NCBI GenBank assembly: GCA_025200525.1
Contig: CM045767.1
Location: forward strand, 120,588,021 to 120,652,020
Source of the DNA: Camellia lanceoleosa
Taxonomy: Eukaryota; Streptophyta; Magnoliopsida; Ericales; Theaceae
Direction: 5' to 3'
DNA length: 64,000 nt
The position numbers and the translations under genes were made by a program. The notes below the pieces were generated by a model. That model did no database searches, had not been told where the DNA came from, and saw nothing but the letters and a program-made list of their open reading frames with translations. Shown one piece after another: positions 10,251 to 21,483 of the stretch; positions within the stretch are counted from its first letter, which is position 1; each line of letters begins with the position of its first letter.

Positions 10251-11122
10251 CTAGGAGGTCCATTCAAAAGCTTTACGTTGCCGAAAGGTATGAAAGAATT
10301 GTCGGCAGCGATCTGTGGAACGACTGATAAACCTGTTGAGTGCGACGGCCATCCCTATCAGCTTTAGAACCTCTTTGACCAACCGATGAGAGCCGAGCTC
10401 TAGGATTGCTGTGATTTGCCTCGCGTTGGCTTCGATTCCACGATGGTTAACAATGAAGCCAAGGAATTTGCCGGATCCGATCCCGAGTGCACATTTGGAA
10501 GCGTTCAGCTTCATTTTTTACTTGCATAAAATGTCGAATGTCTCTTCCAGATTGGCCAGGTGAGTTTGCTCTTCTTTGGACTTGACCACCATATTGTCAA
10601 TATACACTTCCATAGTATGGCCGAGTTGCTTTTTGAACATAGCAGTGGCTAGTCTTTGGTAAGTTGCCCCCGCATTCTTCAGTTCAAAAGGCATAACCTT
10701 ATAGCAATAGGTTCCTCTTGGAGTGAAGAATGCGGTTTTCTCTTGGTCCTCCGGATGCATGGCAATTTGATGATAGCCTCTGTAGGCATCCAAGAAGCTC
10801 ATACGTTGATGATGTGTGGTGGCATCCATGAGTTGGTCTATTCTGGAAAGGGGAAAGCAATCCTTGGGACAAGCTTTGTTTAAGTTTGTGAAATCCACAT
10901 AAACACGCCAATCCCATTTTTCTTCTTTACAACCATAGTATTCGACAGCCATGTGGGATAGGTCACTTCCCGGATCGCCCCGACATCAAGCAACCGATCA
11001 ACTTCTTCAACAACAGCAGCAGTGTGTTCTGCGGCTGACCACCGGCTTTTCTGAACAATCGGTTTACATTTGGGGTCAACGTTTAAACGGTGCTGAGAAA
11101 CAGATGGATCCACCCTCGACAT
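10251..11122 (-). pseudogene. Tat element 1: reverse transcriptase, broken
   Basis: Three frame pieces read leftwards: 11122-10880 (PTWLSNTMVVKKKNG), 10952-10518 (VDFTNLNKACPKD, FLDAYRGYHQIAM, MPFELKNAGATYQRL) and 10514-10251 ([16 protein letters not shown] and thumb). The catalytic box reads YIDNM where active enzymes have YIDDM, so one of the paired Asp residues is lost. Frameshifts lie near 10900 and 10516. The family would copy element RNA into cDNA in cytoplasmic particles; this copy cannot. Confidence 0.9.
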
Positions 11123-11176
11123 TTCATACGGCGACCACGTGAATACATCAAGGTTGTCGAGTAAGAAGGAAATTAG

Positions 11177-11817
11177 CTACTGCCTGTCGACTTTATTCAG
11201 GGTAGCGCAGACCATGAAGAACTTGTCAGGATTCCCATCAATTTCTACTCGATCCAGGGCCTCGGTTGCTTTTTCACTTGGGAGCCGCCCAATATCGTCG
11301 AGGCTCTCTCGATCTGGCACCTCAATAGAATTCACTTCCAGCTCTATTGGTGTTTTTACGGCAAGAAACATGCTTGTGTTGATTTCTGGGAACCACGAAT
11401 TTGTTCATTGCCGTGTTCAGTTGGGAAGCGAAGTAGTTGATGATAGGTGTTTGGCACAGCCTGCATGGTATGTAGCCAAGTTCATCCCATGATGAGATTA
11501 TACGGTGAAGGAAGCTTGACAACCAAAAATTCCACATCCATTGATCGGGAGCTTGCTCGGACTGGAAGCGTGATTTTGCCCAACATATATTCCGGATTAG
11601 CGTTGAAGCCGAAAAACGGATAATGAGCTAGAGATAGGTCCGACTCAGTGAAGCCAAGTTTGATGAAGGTCTTGTAGTACATAACTTCCGAAGTGTTCCC
11701 CTGGTCAATGAGAGCATGTTCAACGGTGAATCGATTTACGCGTAGTTCGATGACCAAGGGATCGATGTGGGGGAGCATTACACCGGCCAAATTTGAATCA
11801 TCGAAAGTAATACTCAC
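11177..11817 (-). pseudogene. Tat element 1: protease and PR-RT linker
   Basis: 11817-11482 holds a retropepsin-like domain: HALIDQGNTSEVMY near residue 35 (active-site Asp present, the usual G-S/T-S changed to G-N-T) and the LPSPYNLIMG flap-end motif. The typical end of the domain (GRP..L) lies after a frame break. 11371-11177 holds the acidic linker seen before RT in this family. The aspartic protease would cut the Gag-Pol polyprotein. The Gly of the active triad is kept, but the downstream frame is broken. Confidence 0.8.
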
Positions 11818-11871
11818 AGCTTCATGGGGCCGTTTCGCTGGAGTAATTTGCTTATGGGGATTAGGATGCGA

Positions 11872-13343
11872 CTAAATTGTGTGTACGGTGGATGTTGTCG
11901 GCAAGCTATATATCATATGGATTACGCCGAGCGGAGGTGAATCCTGCCGTAAAGTAAGTATTTTGGTTGAGTTGTTCTTTCGGACGTGTTGCTTAAGCCG
12001 ACCGTCTTGTACCAACTCCTCAAGGTGATCTTTCAAAGCATAGCAGCTATCAGTATCATGACCATGGTCTTTGTGATACTCGCACTGCCTATCCCGTCTC
12101 CTCGTGTCGGGAGGTCCCACCATCTTGGGTGGCCATTTGAAGAATGGCAGATGTTGAACTTTAGACATTACCGTGTTGATCGGCTTCGACAACTCAGTAT
12201 ATTTCTTGTTCACGCACCTGATGCGCCTGTTATCCACTTGAAGTTGTTCATTAGCCCGGTGTGGACATTGGTCATTTGATCGACGTAAATCTCGTCTTTT
12301 GTCTCGTTTAGTCCGATTTTGTGGTTCAGGGCTTTGTGACGGTGTAGAATTTATCGGTTGAACGATTTCAGATGGGGCTGTCTTGTTGGCCTTGTGCCCT
12401 GCTTTGACTCGCAAAGCGTCATCTTCCACTTTGCAATATTCCTCGACTTTCTTCATTAACGACCAGACTGTTTTAGGGGGCCTTCCGGTCAAGGAACTGC
12501 GGAGGTTACTGTCAAGATGCAACCCCATTTTAAAGGCGATGATGGCCATGGAGTCATTGCAGGTATCATCTACGAGATTAAAGCATTCCCAATAATGCGC
12601 CGAATACGCACGTAAGGTTTCCCCTAGTTGGATTTGCATTGCCTAAAGAGAATCGGCTTACTTCGGCTGGACCTCATTGGTAATGAACCTTGCCCTAAAG
12701 GATTTTTGGAGTTGATGAAAGCTCTTAATCGATGCCGGTTCCAATTTATAATACCATTTGACGGCCAATGGTCCCAAACTGCTTGGAAATATTCGGCACA
12801 TGAGGGCCTCCTCGTCTGGATGTAGCGTCATGGCTTACTCATAATGACGAATGTGATCAGTGGGATCCGATTTCCCGTCGTATAGGGTGAACGATGGAGT
12901 TTTGAACTTTTTGGGTAGTACTGCCCTTGCAATCCGTCGCACAAAAGGGTCATGTTGATCCACTTTGTCTGAATCATTTCTTCTTCGCTTATTCCGTGCA
13001 CGTGGACTTCCTTCAGAAGAGGTGGAGATTTCACCTCGTCCATTCTTTGCAGGTTTTGGGGATGATGCGTCAGAATCACTGTCACTATCATGTCTCTGAA
13101 CTCGAGGTTGTCAACCGTCCTTTCTCAGAGGTCGCCCGGGTCTTGGTGTGTAGCCTGTTGGGATTTTGCCACCTCTAAGGCCAAATCCTGTCGAAGGCAT
13201 TTGTTCTCAACCATCATGTTTTCCAACCTCTGTTCATTTTGCTTCGCTTGATTCATAATCGCTTGCATTGTCTCATGTGCTGAAGTCGAAGGTGAGTCGA
13301 AGTTCAAGGCCCTTCGTGCGGTAATTTTCTCTGGTCCAATCAT
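11872..13343 (-). pseudogene. Tat element 1: gag, frame-broken
   Basis: Pieces at 13343-13125, 13091-12828 and 12639-11872. The first starts MIGPEKITARRALNF and has a coiled segment. The last begins in the retrotransposon gag capsid region (LRAYSAHYWECFN, AFKMGL) and ends with a zinc-knuckle-like CxxH-xxxGH-xxxxC (CEYH, GHDTDSC) followed by ALKDHLEELV. Gag would form the particle and bind RNA. At least two frame breaks separate the pieces. The gag start abuts an LTR fragment at 13352 with no leader or PBS between, so the element's 5' end has been deleted. Confidence 0.8.
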
Positions 13344-13351
13344 ATTAACTA

Positions 13352-14446
13352 ACTAACAAGTAATTAATTATTACACAACTCTTAACTAATTAAACAAATT
13401 AATTAAGCTATGAAGACAGTAAAGAGGCCTCGAGAAGAGGGACGAGTGCATGCTCGGTCGGCTTCATGTTGCCTCTGTTTACATTGCTCTGTACCTCTGA
13501 AAACTGTGCCAACTTGTATGACATTTCTGAACCACCTTGTGGGCATGCTGAGAGGCCATTGGCCAAATGGAAAGGCCATCGGCCAAGATATGAAGGTCAT
13601 CGACCAAATATAAAGCTCTCGGCCAAATGTTTGTTGCCGATTGACACTAAATATGGTCGATCGACCATATCTTCCTGTGAAAAGCTCCTGTTGCCTTGAA
13701 GAACACTCTCAAGAACAAGGCTCCAACAACTTTTCCAAAGCTTAAACCACTCCAAGAACTCTGAAACTAACTCCCTAGTGCCTCAGCAACAAGAGGATGG
13801 TGTATTGCTAGGTGCTCTAGTGCAAAAGTAAGACAAAATCACACTTTAAGGCACAAATACACACACAAATCAAGAGAGAAGAAGATATAGAGATAGATAG
13901 ATACAACTTTTCTAACCTTATTTTTCAGAACCTCTGAGAAGGGAGGAGGAGCTCCCTTCTTATAGAAATCCAATTCCAAGGCTTCCTAAGCAAGCTAAGC
14001 AAAGGTGCAAATCCTTCTATACACGTGTATGGAGGGTGTAAATTGTGGATGCCAGCTATGACAGTTGGCATAAAATATCTGCATAAAGCAGATGAATAGG
14101 GCTCGGCCAGAAAATAAAGCCGATCGACCAACACAAGGGCCGATCGACTAAAAAGAGTGCTGATTGGCCAACGCTTTTGGCCGATAGAAAGAAAACAAGG
14201 CTGATGGCCTCATGCCTTGGCCGATGGGTTGAGGGGATGGCCAACAAGCCACCCTCTTCCCTCAAAAGAAAAAACACAAGTGTTTGGTCGACAACCAAGC
14301 ACAAAACAAACAAGTTGAGAGATTTTGAGGCAAGGCGCACGACCGAGGCCTCTGGGAACTCAAAACAAACACAGACATGGATGATCATCGAGTGTTCAGA
14401 CGAAGACGTCCAAGTCTTGAGGACGGTCAAAAATATGGTGTCTACA
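13352..14446 (-). repeat. 3' LTR of element 2, truncated (5' half only)
   Basis: On the - strand it starts TGTAGACACC at 14446 and is nearly identical to 22607-23707, with indels of about 20-25 bp near 13470 and 13560. The remaining half of the LTR, which should continue to the left as in 21484-22600, is missing and replaced by gag of element 1. It carries many GGCCGAT-type motifs. Confidence 0.85.
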
Positions 14447-14460
14447 GTTGCCCCTCTTTG
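14447..14460 (-). other. Polypurine tract of element 2
   Basis: On the - strand the bases just before the LTR start read AAAGAGGGGCAAC, directly followed by TGTAGACACC. This is the usual place and make-up of the plus-strand primer of an LTR retrotransposon, and it fixes 14446 as the LTR border. Confidence 0.8.
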
Positions 14461-14794
14461 ACAGAACTCGAAAGTCATAAAGATGACGGGAGTGAATGTC
14501 AAAGCCCAGAGACGACCCATTTTTGACAAGGCCGAAGACTTAGACAAGCATACAAGATAGCAAGATATATGCCCAAAGGCAGGGGCAAAATGCAAATGAG
14601 ATGCACGGTGCCGAACATAACTTATGATCATGCAAAGAGAGTTGTGATGAAGCAATTATGCAAAATAAATGCAACATTTTAAGCGAATGCTGTGCGAAGA
14701 AATGCTACAGCAAACTCGTACACAAGCAAGTTAACACGATCCAAACTACATCTCATGCAGAAAGGATGTAAAAGAATCATGCAATCTTAGTGAA

Positions 14795-15835
14795 CATGTG
14801 TGATAGATACACAAAGCGAACGAAGTGTGATAGATACACTAAGTAGACAAGCATGTGTGATAGATATACAAAGTAAACGTGTGATAGATACACAAAGTGA
14901 GCATAGTGTGATAGATACACAAAGCAAACGAAGTGATAGATACACTATATGAAGCAAAATGTGATAGATACAGTAGGTGAGCGTGTGATAGATACACAAA
15001 GTGAGCGTGTGATAGATACACAAAGTAAACGAGTGTGATGGATACACAAAGTGAGTGTGTGATAGATACACAATGGGTGAACACAAAGTATGATAGATGC
15101 ACTTAGTGAACAAAGTGTGATGGATACAAAAAAGGTGAACACAAAGTGTGATAGATGCACTTAGTGAACAAAGTGTGATGGATACACAAAAGATGAACAC
15201 AAAGTGTGATAGATGCACTAAGTGAACAAAGTGTGATGGATACACAAAAGGTGAACACAAAGTGTGATAGATGCACTAAGTGGACAAAGTGTGATGGATA
15301 CACAAAAGGTGAACACAAAGTGTGATAGATGCACTAAGTGAACAGAGTATGATAGATACACTAAAGGTGAACACGAAGTGTGATAGATGCACTAAGTGAA
15401 CAGAGTATGATAGATACATTAAAGGTGAACACGAAGTGTGATAGATGCACTAAGTGAGCAGAGTATGATAGATACACTAAAGGTGAACACGAAGTGTGAT
15501 AGATACACTAAGTGAACAAAGTATGATAGATATACTAAAGGTGAACACGAAGTGTGATAGATGCACTAAGTGAACAAAGTATGATAGATACACTAAAGGT
15601 GAACATGAAGTGTGATAGATGCACTAAGTGAACAGAGTATGATAGATACACTAAAGGTGAACATGAAGTGTGATAGATGCACTAAGTGAACAGAGTATGA
15701 TAGATACACTAAAGTAAATGAAGTGTGATGGATACACTAAAGGAAATGAAGTGTGATGGATACACTAAAGTAAATGAAGTGTGATGGATATACTAAAGTA
15801 AATGAAGTGTGATGGATACACTAAAGTAAATGATC
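14795..15835. repeat. Tandem repeat array, 58-bp double unit of a 27-31-bp motif
   Basis: The basic motif GTGTGATAGATACACTAAGTG occurs more than 30 times. In the middle of the array two variants alternate (one with GATGCACTAAGTGAAC, one with GATACACTAAAGGTGAAC), giving a 58-bp higher-order unit; at both ends single shorter motifs prevail. Frames rich in Tyr, His and Ser stay open on the - strand solely through repetition. The array sits in the 3' region of element 2. Confidence 0.95.
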
Positions 15836-18800
15836 TTAAACGGAACTTCTTTGAATGAACTGCACATCCAATATCGCCTGGTTGCGCCAGTTTCAAATGA
15901 ACAGTACATACAATATCGTGCATGAATGAGAAAGAAACTTGATAGGTACAATGCAATACAATGCATGATGCTAAAGGAATGTAATAAACAAACATAGCAG
16001 TGCTCTAGAAAGCACCTCACGGGGTGAGTGGCGATAAACCGCTCTACTCTGACGGGGATCTCCCATTGTGTTCTTCGAACTCTTACCTTGCGTTCTTCAA
16101 ACTCTTTCCTTCAACTCATAGTATAAAGGTTCTAATATGCTGACAAGGGGTAACCTTTGTATGTAAAAGCCACGGATGCCGCTTTTCTTCTCGACCATAT
16201 TCACAACTTTCCCTATTCTCTAATGGGGTGACAGACTAGGTTCGTTCAGTATCCAGAATTAAGGTGCGCACACGCTATCTCAACCTATGGGGCTTCCATA
16301 CAGATTTCAAGCCGGGGATACACCCCTGGGTATTTAAACCAGACTTTAGTCTCAGAAATCATGAACCTTTGCGTTCTAGGCAACAACCATTCGAACTCTA
16401 GTTTCCACCGTCGCAATTGGTCTCCTAGAAACACATTGCAAACACGGCCAAAATGCCCCTGGCAGGGAATGATACTCAGGGAGAGCACTTCTGATCGCCA
16501 TTCTGGCTTTGAAACAAGCTTGAGCTTGGAGTAGAGGCACACTCATACTTCGGAACATTGACCAGATCTGAAGAGGTACATCCAGAATGCAATCTCAGAT
16601 TTTTTTGAAGTCGAAACGAACTCAGATGCCCGACGTTTTCCCTCTTTTCTTTTGCTTTGTAGTCTGGAACCTATATAGCTTCAGGTAGGCCCTGATTCAA
16701 CCATTCTCACATAACCTGGGTTGAACCTTGCAGTTTTACGAAAGAACAAATCTTATTTTGCACAAATGTGGAGAATGGCACAACACTCTGAACACAAAAC
16801 AATTTGAAATTGAGAAATGAGTTCTCGACCGGGTATTGAGCCTACGACTGAACACAGTGCACAACGACTCAACAAAGGAAAATAAAAGGTAAACAACCTA
16901 AACACATCTATTGACACTCAAAACGACTCAAAAGAAGAATCAAGGCAAACAAAACAACAACACAACATAAGACTCAAATGTGTACAGGGAGCCTGTTTCT
17001 CCGGCTATTGTTTCCCACCCTTTCTCATTTGTGATTCTCACATCACTCAGCCTTCAGGCTCTGTTTTTTTGAAAAAGCCCTTTCTCACTTTTTCTCTCAA
17101 CGCACATCTCTATATTCTTTAATCTCTCATTTTTAATCCCTCCCCTGGGTGGTTAATGGATAAACAAGAAGTTGTAGGCTCTTGCCCCTAGCATTCTGCT
17201 AGATTCTTCCTCTTCTGCTCACAATAGTGAACTTCCCCCACAGAGGGTTTGCGTTACAACTGGATGTGTAGCCAATCTGCAGCTGACATATGTTGACGAT
17301 GCTCTGCTAGGGAGTTTGGACGTGATTAGATGTGTCCAGACGAGGGAGTGGAATATCTAGATCCATTCCAGTTTGTGCCTCATACTTGGCTTGATACCTC
17401 GTTGCTCGGAGGATGAGATAGCTTTCAGTATTTTGCTGTTAGTTTCAGTTGTGCCCTTTTCTGGCAGGTAGAGTGCCCTTTCTAGCAAGTGTGGTGACAA
17501 TGGGGAAAAGATAGAACGCCTAACTTAATTGTGCCCCTGGTTCATCATTTTGACTATTTTTTGTTTTGGCTTTCTACTAAAACAATTTTGATCAATATAA
17601 GAGTTTGATTAACATGCTTGTTCAATTTTTGATTTGAAATCATGCTAGTTAGGCTATGAGCACTGAAAAATTTCCTTTTTCGGGTCCAAGAAAAGGTCCA
17701 GTTTTGGAAAAATGGAATAATTTTCGAGAAAATTAGTCAACCTCAGTAAAAATTCTCAAAAACTATTTTTGCAAACGGCCATTGCTCAACGAGCACGGAA
17801 CCTACTCTTGAGATGCACAACCTCAGATCCATAATAATGGAAAATTGCCCCTTATCTGAACGGCACTGTATGGCAGAGGAAAATTGCCCATCGTCTGAAT
17901 GGCACCGTAGCGCACTGTATGGAAACATAAAGTTGCCCCTTGTTTGAATAGCACCGCAGCACACTGTAATCAGTCCTCGGAGTGACGATCACAACCGAAA
18001 CTCTTGGATACAGAGAAGACAAAGATGACCCGTTCAATCTCATGGACACAATCAATTTGGAAGTGTTTATGGATGGACTTTAGAATGAAGTTGCCTACAT
18101 ATCCCAAACATGAGAATCAAGCCTTACGTAGTTCGGGTTAAGGTACACTCGGGTATTTAACCTCTCCTTTTGCGCTCTAACTTTTGCCAAGGCCGTCCTT
18201 CTGGGTTTTTAACCGTGTGAGCTTTGTTTCTCTTTTCTTTTCAATTCTTTTTTCATCTTTTCTTTGCATTTTTTCATTTTTCTTCTTTTCTTTTTTCATT
18301 TTTTGCATTTTTTCTTTTTTGTTCTTTTTCTTTTTTTTCTAGCTCTAACTTTTGCCTGGGCCGCCCTTCCGGGTTTTCAGCCCAGTGAGCCTCTCAAGGG
18401 TAAAAGTGTAGCTTTGTTCATGTCAAATGGTTCTGGGATCTCGAAGCCATATGAATCCAAGAGAATGGCTGTTGTTTGCTGATGATGTAGGAGTCCATCC
18501 AACTGGGTTTGAATTGCCCCCAATGTTGTGGATAGGAACTCGGTTGTCCTTCGGCAATACTTTCTTCTTTCCTTCCTTCTGGGATTTGGCATTCTTGCCG
18601 ATCTTCGTTAGTTTGAGAAATGTCCCAATTTTTTACTCTTTTAGCACATTTGACATTTTTTGCCCCTAGTTCGAGGGCTGCTTCTGATCTAGTTTTGCAA
18701 GCTTCCCTTGATCACATCTGATCTTCTTGTTCTGACTTTTCTTGCCCCTAGTTTGTGGGCTGCTTCAAATCTTGCCACACAAGCCTTATACTGTGGTTGA

Positions 18801-19612
18801 CCGTTGAACATTCTGAATCCAAGTTCAAGGTTTAAAAGAAAAAGGGTTCGAGTCTCGAGGCTGAGAGTGATTCTATGCTGCACAATCTCAAAAGCGATTC
18901 CACACAGATCTTCGCAGGACGGCACAAAACCTTTTTTTGAAATCTTTTAAGAAAGCGACTAATCGTTCACGCGGAAGACACTATAGAACCAATCTGGATC
19001 AAGCTAGGATCCTTCTCAGTACTCACATCAACAAGCATGATCTCAATTATTAAGGGCTTAGCATGCCTCTCTTCCTCTCAATTGATCAAATTTTGCAAAA
19101 CCTGAGGAATTCCTTCATCTTCGTTTTCATCATAGTGTTAAAAAAAGTTTTGAAAAACTTAGGTCAATGTAATGATTTCAAGGCACAGAAAAGCAGGTGA
19201 AAAGTACTGCCGTTTCATTCGAGCTTCTAGCACAACCGGCGCAAGGCAGAAGCAAACACAAGAGTGTGAAAATTGCTGCTATTTCATTCAAAATCTGTTG
19301 ACACAACTGGCTCCAAGGCAGAAACAGACTCAAAAGAAAGTAAAAAGACAAACACAAAACAAAGTAGTGATATCCGAGGTAACGCCCCTGGAATCATTTG
19401 ACTCCTATACAACAGGACTGACTCGATACAACAAGACAGACCCAACTGACTTAACTACAAAAAGACTGACTATATATAACAAAACAAGACTGACCCAACA
19501 TACCCAAGTCAGAAAGTACAAAAACTAGCATTTGCAAATGCTCAAAACAGTGCATGCCATACACCACATCCGGAGTAAACTGAGCGCTGCCCGCAGGTGG
19601 TTCATCCTTTGA
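15836..19612 (-). other. Non-coding interior of element 2 where pol would be expected
   Basis: No RT, RNase H or integrase motif is visible in any frame. The stretch contains a short tandem triplication at about 17838-17975 (GCACTGTATGG-type units), a duplicated motif GCTCTAACTTTTGCC at about 18174 and 18342, and a repeated TTGCCCCTAGTT motif near 18660 and 18745. It looks like a long leader or 3' region as in large non-autonomous LTR elements. Confidence 0.6.
18226..18345 (+). repeat. Polypyrimidine tract, about 120 bp
   Basis: Almost only T and C, with TTTTCTTTT and CATTTTT blocks, flanked by two copies of a roughly 50-bp GCTCTAACTTTTGCC..GTGAGC motif. On the element's own strand it is a purine tract. 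Confidence 0.8.
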
Positions 19613-20632
19613 TCACATCACATTATCCTCCAGATTCACTGATCTAGTGATAATAGACTTTGCTGAGCTTGGTGGGAGGACGACTCCGTTGTCAAACAAA
19701 TCCTGTACTTCTTGGCGAAGACGGAAGCAATTGTTGGTGCCATGACCGGTTTGTTGATGGTACGCATAGTACTGGGTATCATCATGACTAGATGGAAGAC
19801 GACTAGGGAGAGGCCGAGGCTCGAGGGGTTTGAGATGCCCCTTTTCAGCAAGGATTTGAAGAGCCTTAGACAAAGGCATGTAGAGGGCATGGAAGACCCT
19901 ACGACCTCGGGGTAGATACTTTGAGGTTTGTGGATTTTTGCTGGATGCACTAGCAAAGGGGTCAGCGGGTGCTGGCTTAGTCTGCTGATCTTTTTTGGGT
20001 GCAGGATTAGGGTCGGAAGGAACGATTCTGGTATGATGGCCCTTCTTCCAATTTTTCCTTTGGCTCGAACTGCCCTCGTTCTGAGTGGCGAAAGTGTTAT
20101 CCACAGTTTTTGCGGCAACTGTGAGCACTTGTTGTTTGTTCAGTCCCCCGGCTTTCAAAGCCCCAACAGCTTGCAGAAGTTGTTCATAGGGATCAGTGTC
20201 CATCTCTACCTTGTTCTTACCGCTCGCCTCAACCTGGTCGAAGGTTTGGGTTGCTACATCAGTACGAAGCCCTGTTGTTGTCGACATGTCATGGCCGGAA
20301 CTTGGGAGGGCTTCAGGTTGGCTGAGTTCAATTACGATTCGCCCCAATAATGGGGGTTCTTCTGGCATGAAATTTTCGGCATATGATATGGTTGATGGTG
20401 GGGCCGACATTCTGAAGGCTAAATTAGCCACAGACCTCTGAAGATCGCCGATCATTCCCATCAGCTCAAAAGTGGTGGGCTCACGGGTTTGGAACAATGG
20501 GGGTTCCCAGATTGGATGTGCGGCAGGTGACCTGGGTGGGTGTTGCACTTAAACATCGATCTCAACTTGCATGGTGATTCCTTGGTTTAATGCTGTTGCC
20601 ATGACCACAATTTCTTCTAAATTCTGCGTCAT
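19613..20632 (-). pseudogene. Element 2 gag
   Basis: A frame of about 339 codons from the ATG at 20632 (MTQNLEEIVV) to a stop at 19613, broken only by one TAA at 20549-20551. Features in order: an N-terminal segment, a coiled FELMGMIGDLQRSVANL part, a Gln- and Lys-rich middle, and a C-terminal knuckle region AYHQQTGHGTNNCFRLRQEVQDL typical of Tat/Ogre gag. The first Cys of the knuckle appears to be Tyr. It would package element RNA. There is no pol behind it, so the element would depend on enzymes from another Tat element. The start is the first in-frame ATG seen after the leader. Confidence 0.75.
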
Positions 20633-21460
20633 GACGAATCTACTGAACTGAACAGAGGTGATGTGACTGGCGACTAACGGATCAGATGAACTAGTGAGCC
20701 TTGATTGGCCTTTCTTAGCCTTGCCTCAGGGAAGGAAAATACTGGTTGCTTTTGAACTGAATCTCCGACCTAACAAAGTCTATCAGCACAAATCTAATGA
20801 ACCTCGGGGAATATTGGAGCCTTCTGAAGCTACGGTTCCAAGACTACCCTAGCAAAAAAGAAAAGCAAAGATCTCAAATTCAATTTCATCGTAGCAGATA
20901 CGAGCATAGTTGAATGATTGTACTCTCTACTGAATTCTGCCCAAAATTCTGTCTGTAAATCGATACCCTCAAGTAAAACTGATTCCCCTAAAAATACTGA
21001 TGCCCTCAGGCCTGATACCTAGACTTGCAAACTGATATGCGCATTTCTTGTAGAGGCACACTCTAAAAAAAAACACATAGCAAGTAAATGCGAGCCAAAA
21101 CACCCCTATGTTGGGGTAGGGTTTCCCTGTCCTATTTTGTTAGGAGCTAGAGTTTCACTATGCACGCAGCAGTTTCAAACAACTTATAATCGGGTAGCAA
21201 CATGTACGGATTCTGATATGCACTAGGTCGAATGGTCAAAAAGGGTGCCTCGGTAAAAACCGAGGTTTGTGTTCCCATCGTGGCAGAGCCCGCAACCGGT
21301 CAGCCTTATGGCACACTTCTCGAAGCGAGCCTCCAGCAAATCGTTCAGGAATAGCATACGACAAACACGGTATCCTAAGCGCACCAATGCAAATGCAATG
21401 CAAAGAGACACATAAGTGTAATCAAAACAAGATATCATGAGTTTGAGTCAAGTTCTCTAA
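20633..21460 (-). other. Element 2 leader between PBS and gag
   Basis: About 830 bp without recognisable coding, lying between the primer-binding site and gag. This is the expected place for the packaging signal, but no specific motif can be claimed. Confidence 0.5.
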
Positions 21461-21478
21461 CTCCCAGCAGAGTCGCCA
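21461..21478 (-). other. Primer-binding site of element 2
   Basis: On the - strand TGGCGACTCTGCTGGGAG follows five bases after the LTR end (GTCTACA at 21484). It begins TGG, as expected for complementarity to a tRNA CCA end. I do not assign the tRNA. Confidence 0.8.
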
Positions 21479-21483
21479 GAAAC

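Larger units (their letters stand above)
1889..13343 (-). mobile_element. Tat-type Ty3/gypsy element 1 (LTRs not identified)
   Basis: Domain order on the - strand is gag, PR, RT, RH, aRNH, INT, then a tandem repeat and antisense genes. The extra RNase H marks the Tat lineage. Its own LTRs cannot be set: on the right gag joins an LTR piece that belongs to element 2, and on the left the sequence runs into a LINE fragment. The left limit given is the edge of unrecognised sequence, not a proven border. Confidence 0.7.

Noticed and set aside
14787..15318. Long - strand open frames rich in Tyr, Pro, Ser, His and Phe
   Set aside because: They follow the 27-31-bp repeat and stay open only because the unit has no stop in those frames; no domain or start context.
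14795..15835. CRISPR-like array
   Set aside because: There are no unique spacers; both parts of the unit repeat, and the setting is a plant retrotransposon.
18264..18482. Phe-rich hydrophobic + strand frame that looks like a membrane protein
   Set aside because: It is the polypyrimidine tract translated; composition artefact.
19928..20441. + strand open frames opposite gag of element 2
   Set aside because: The - strand frame has gag knuckle features; the + strand frames have none.
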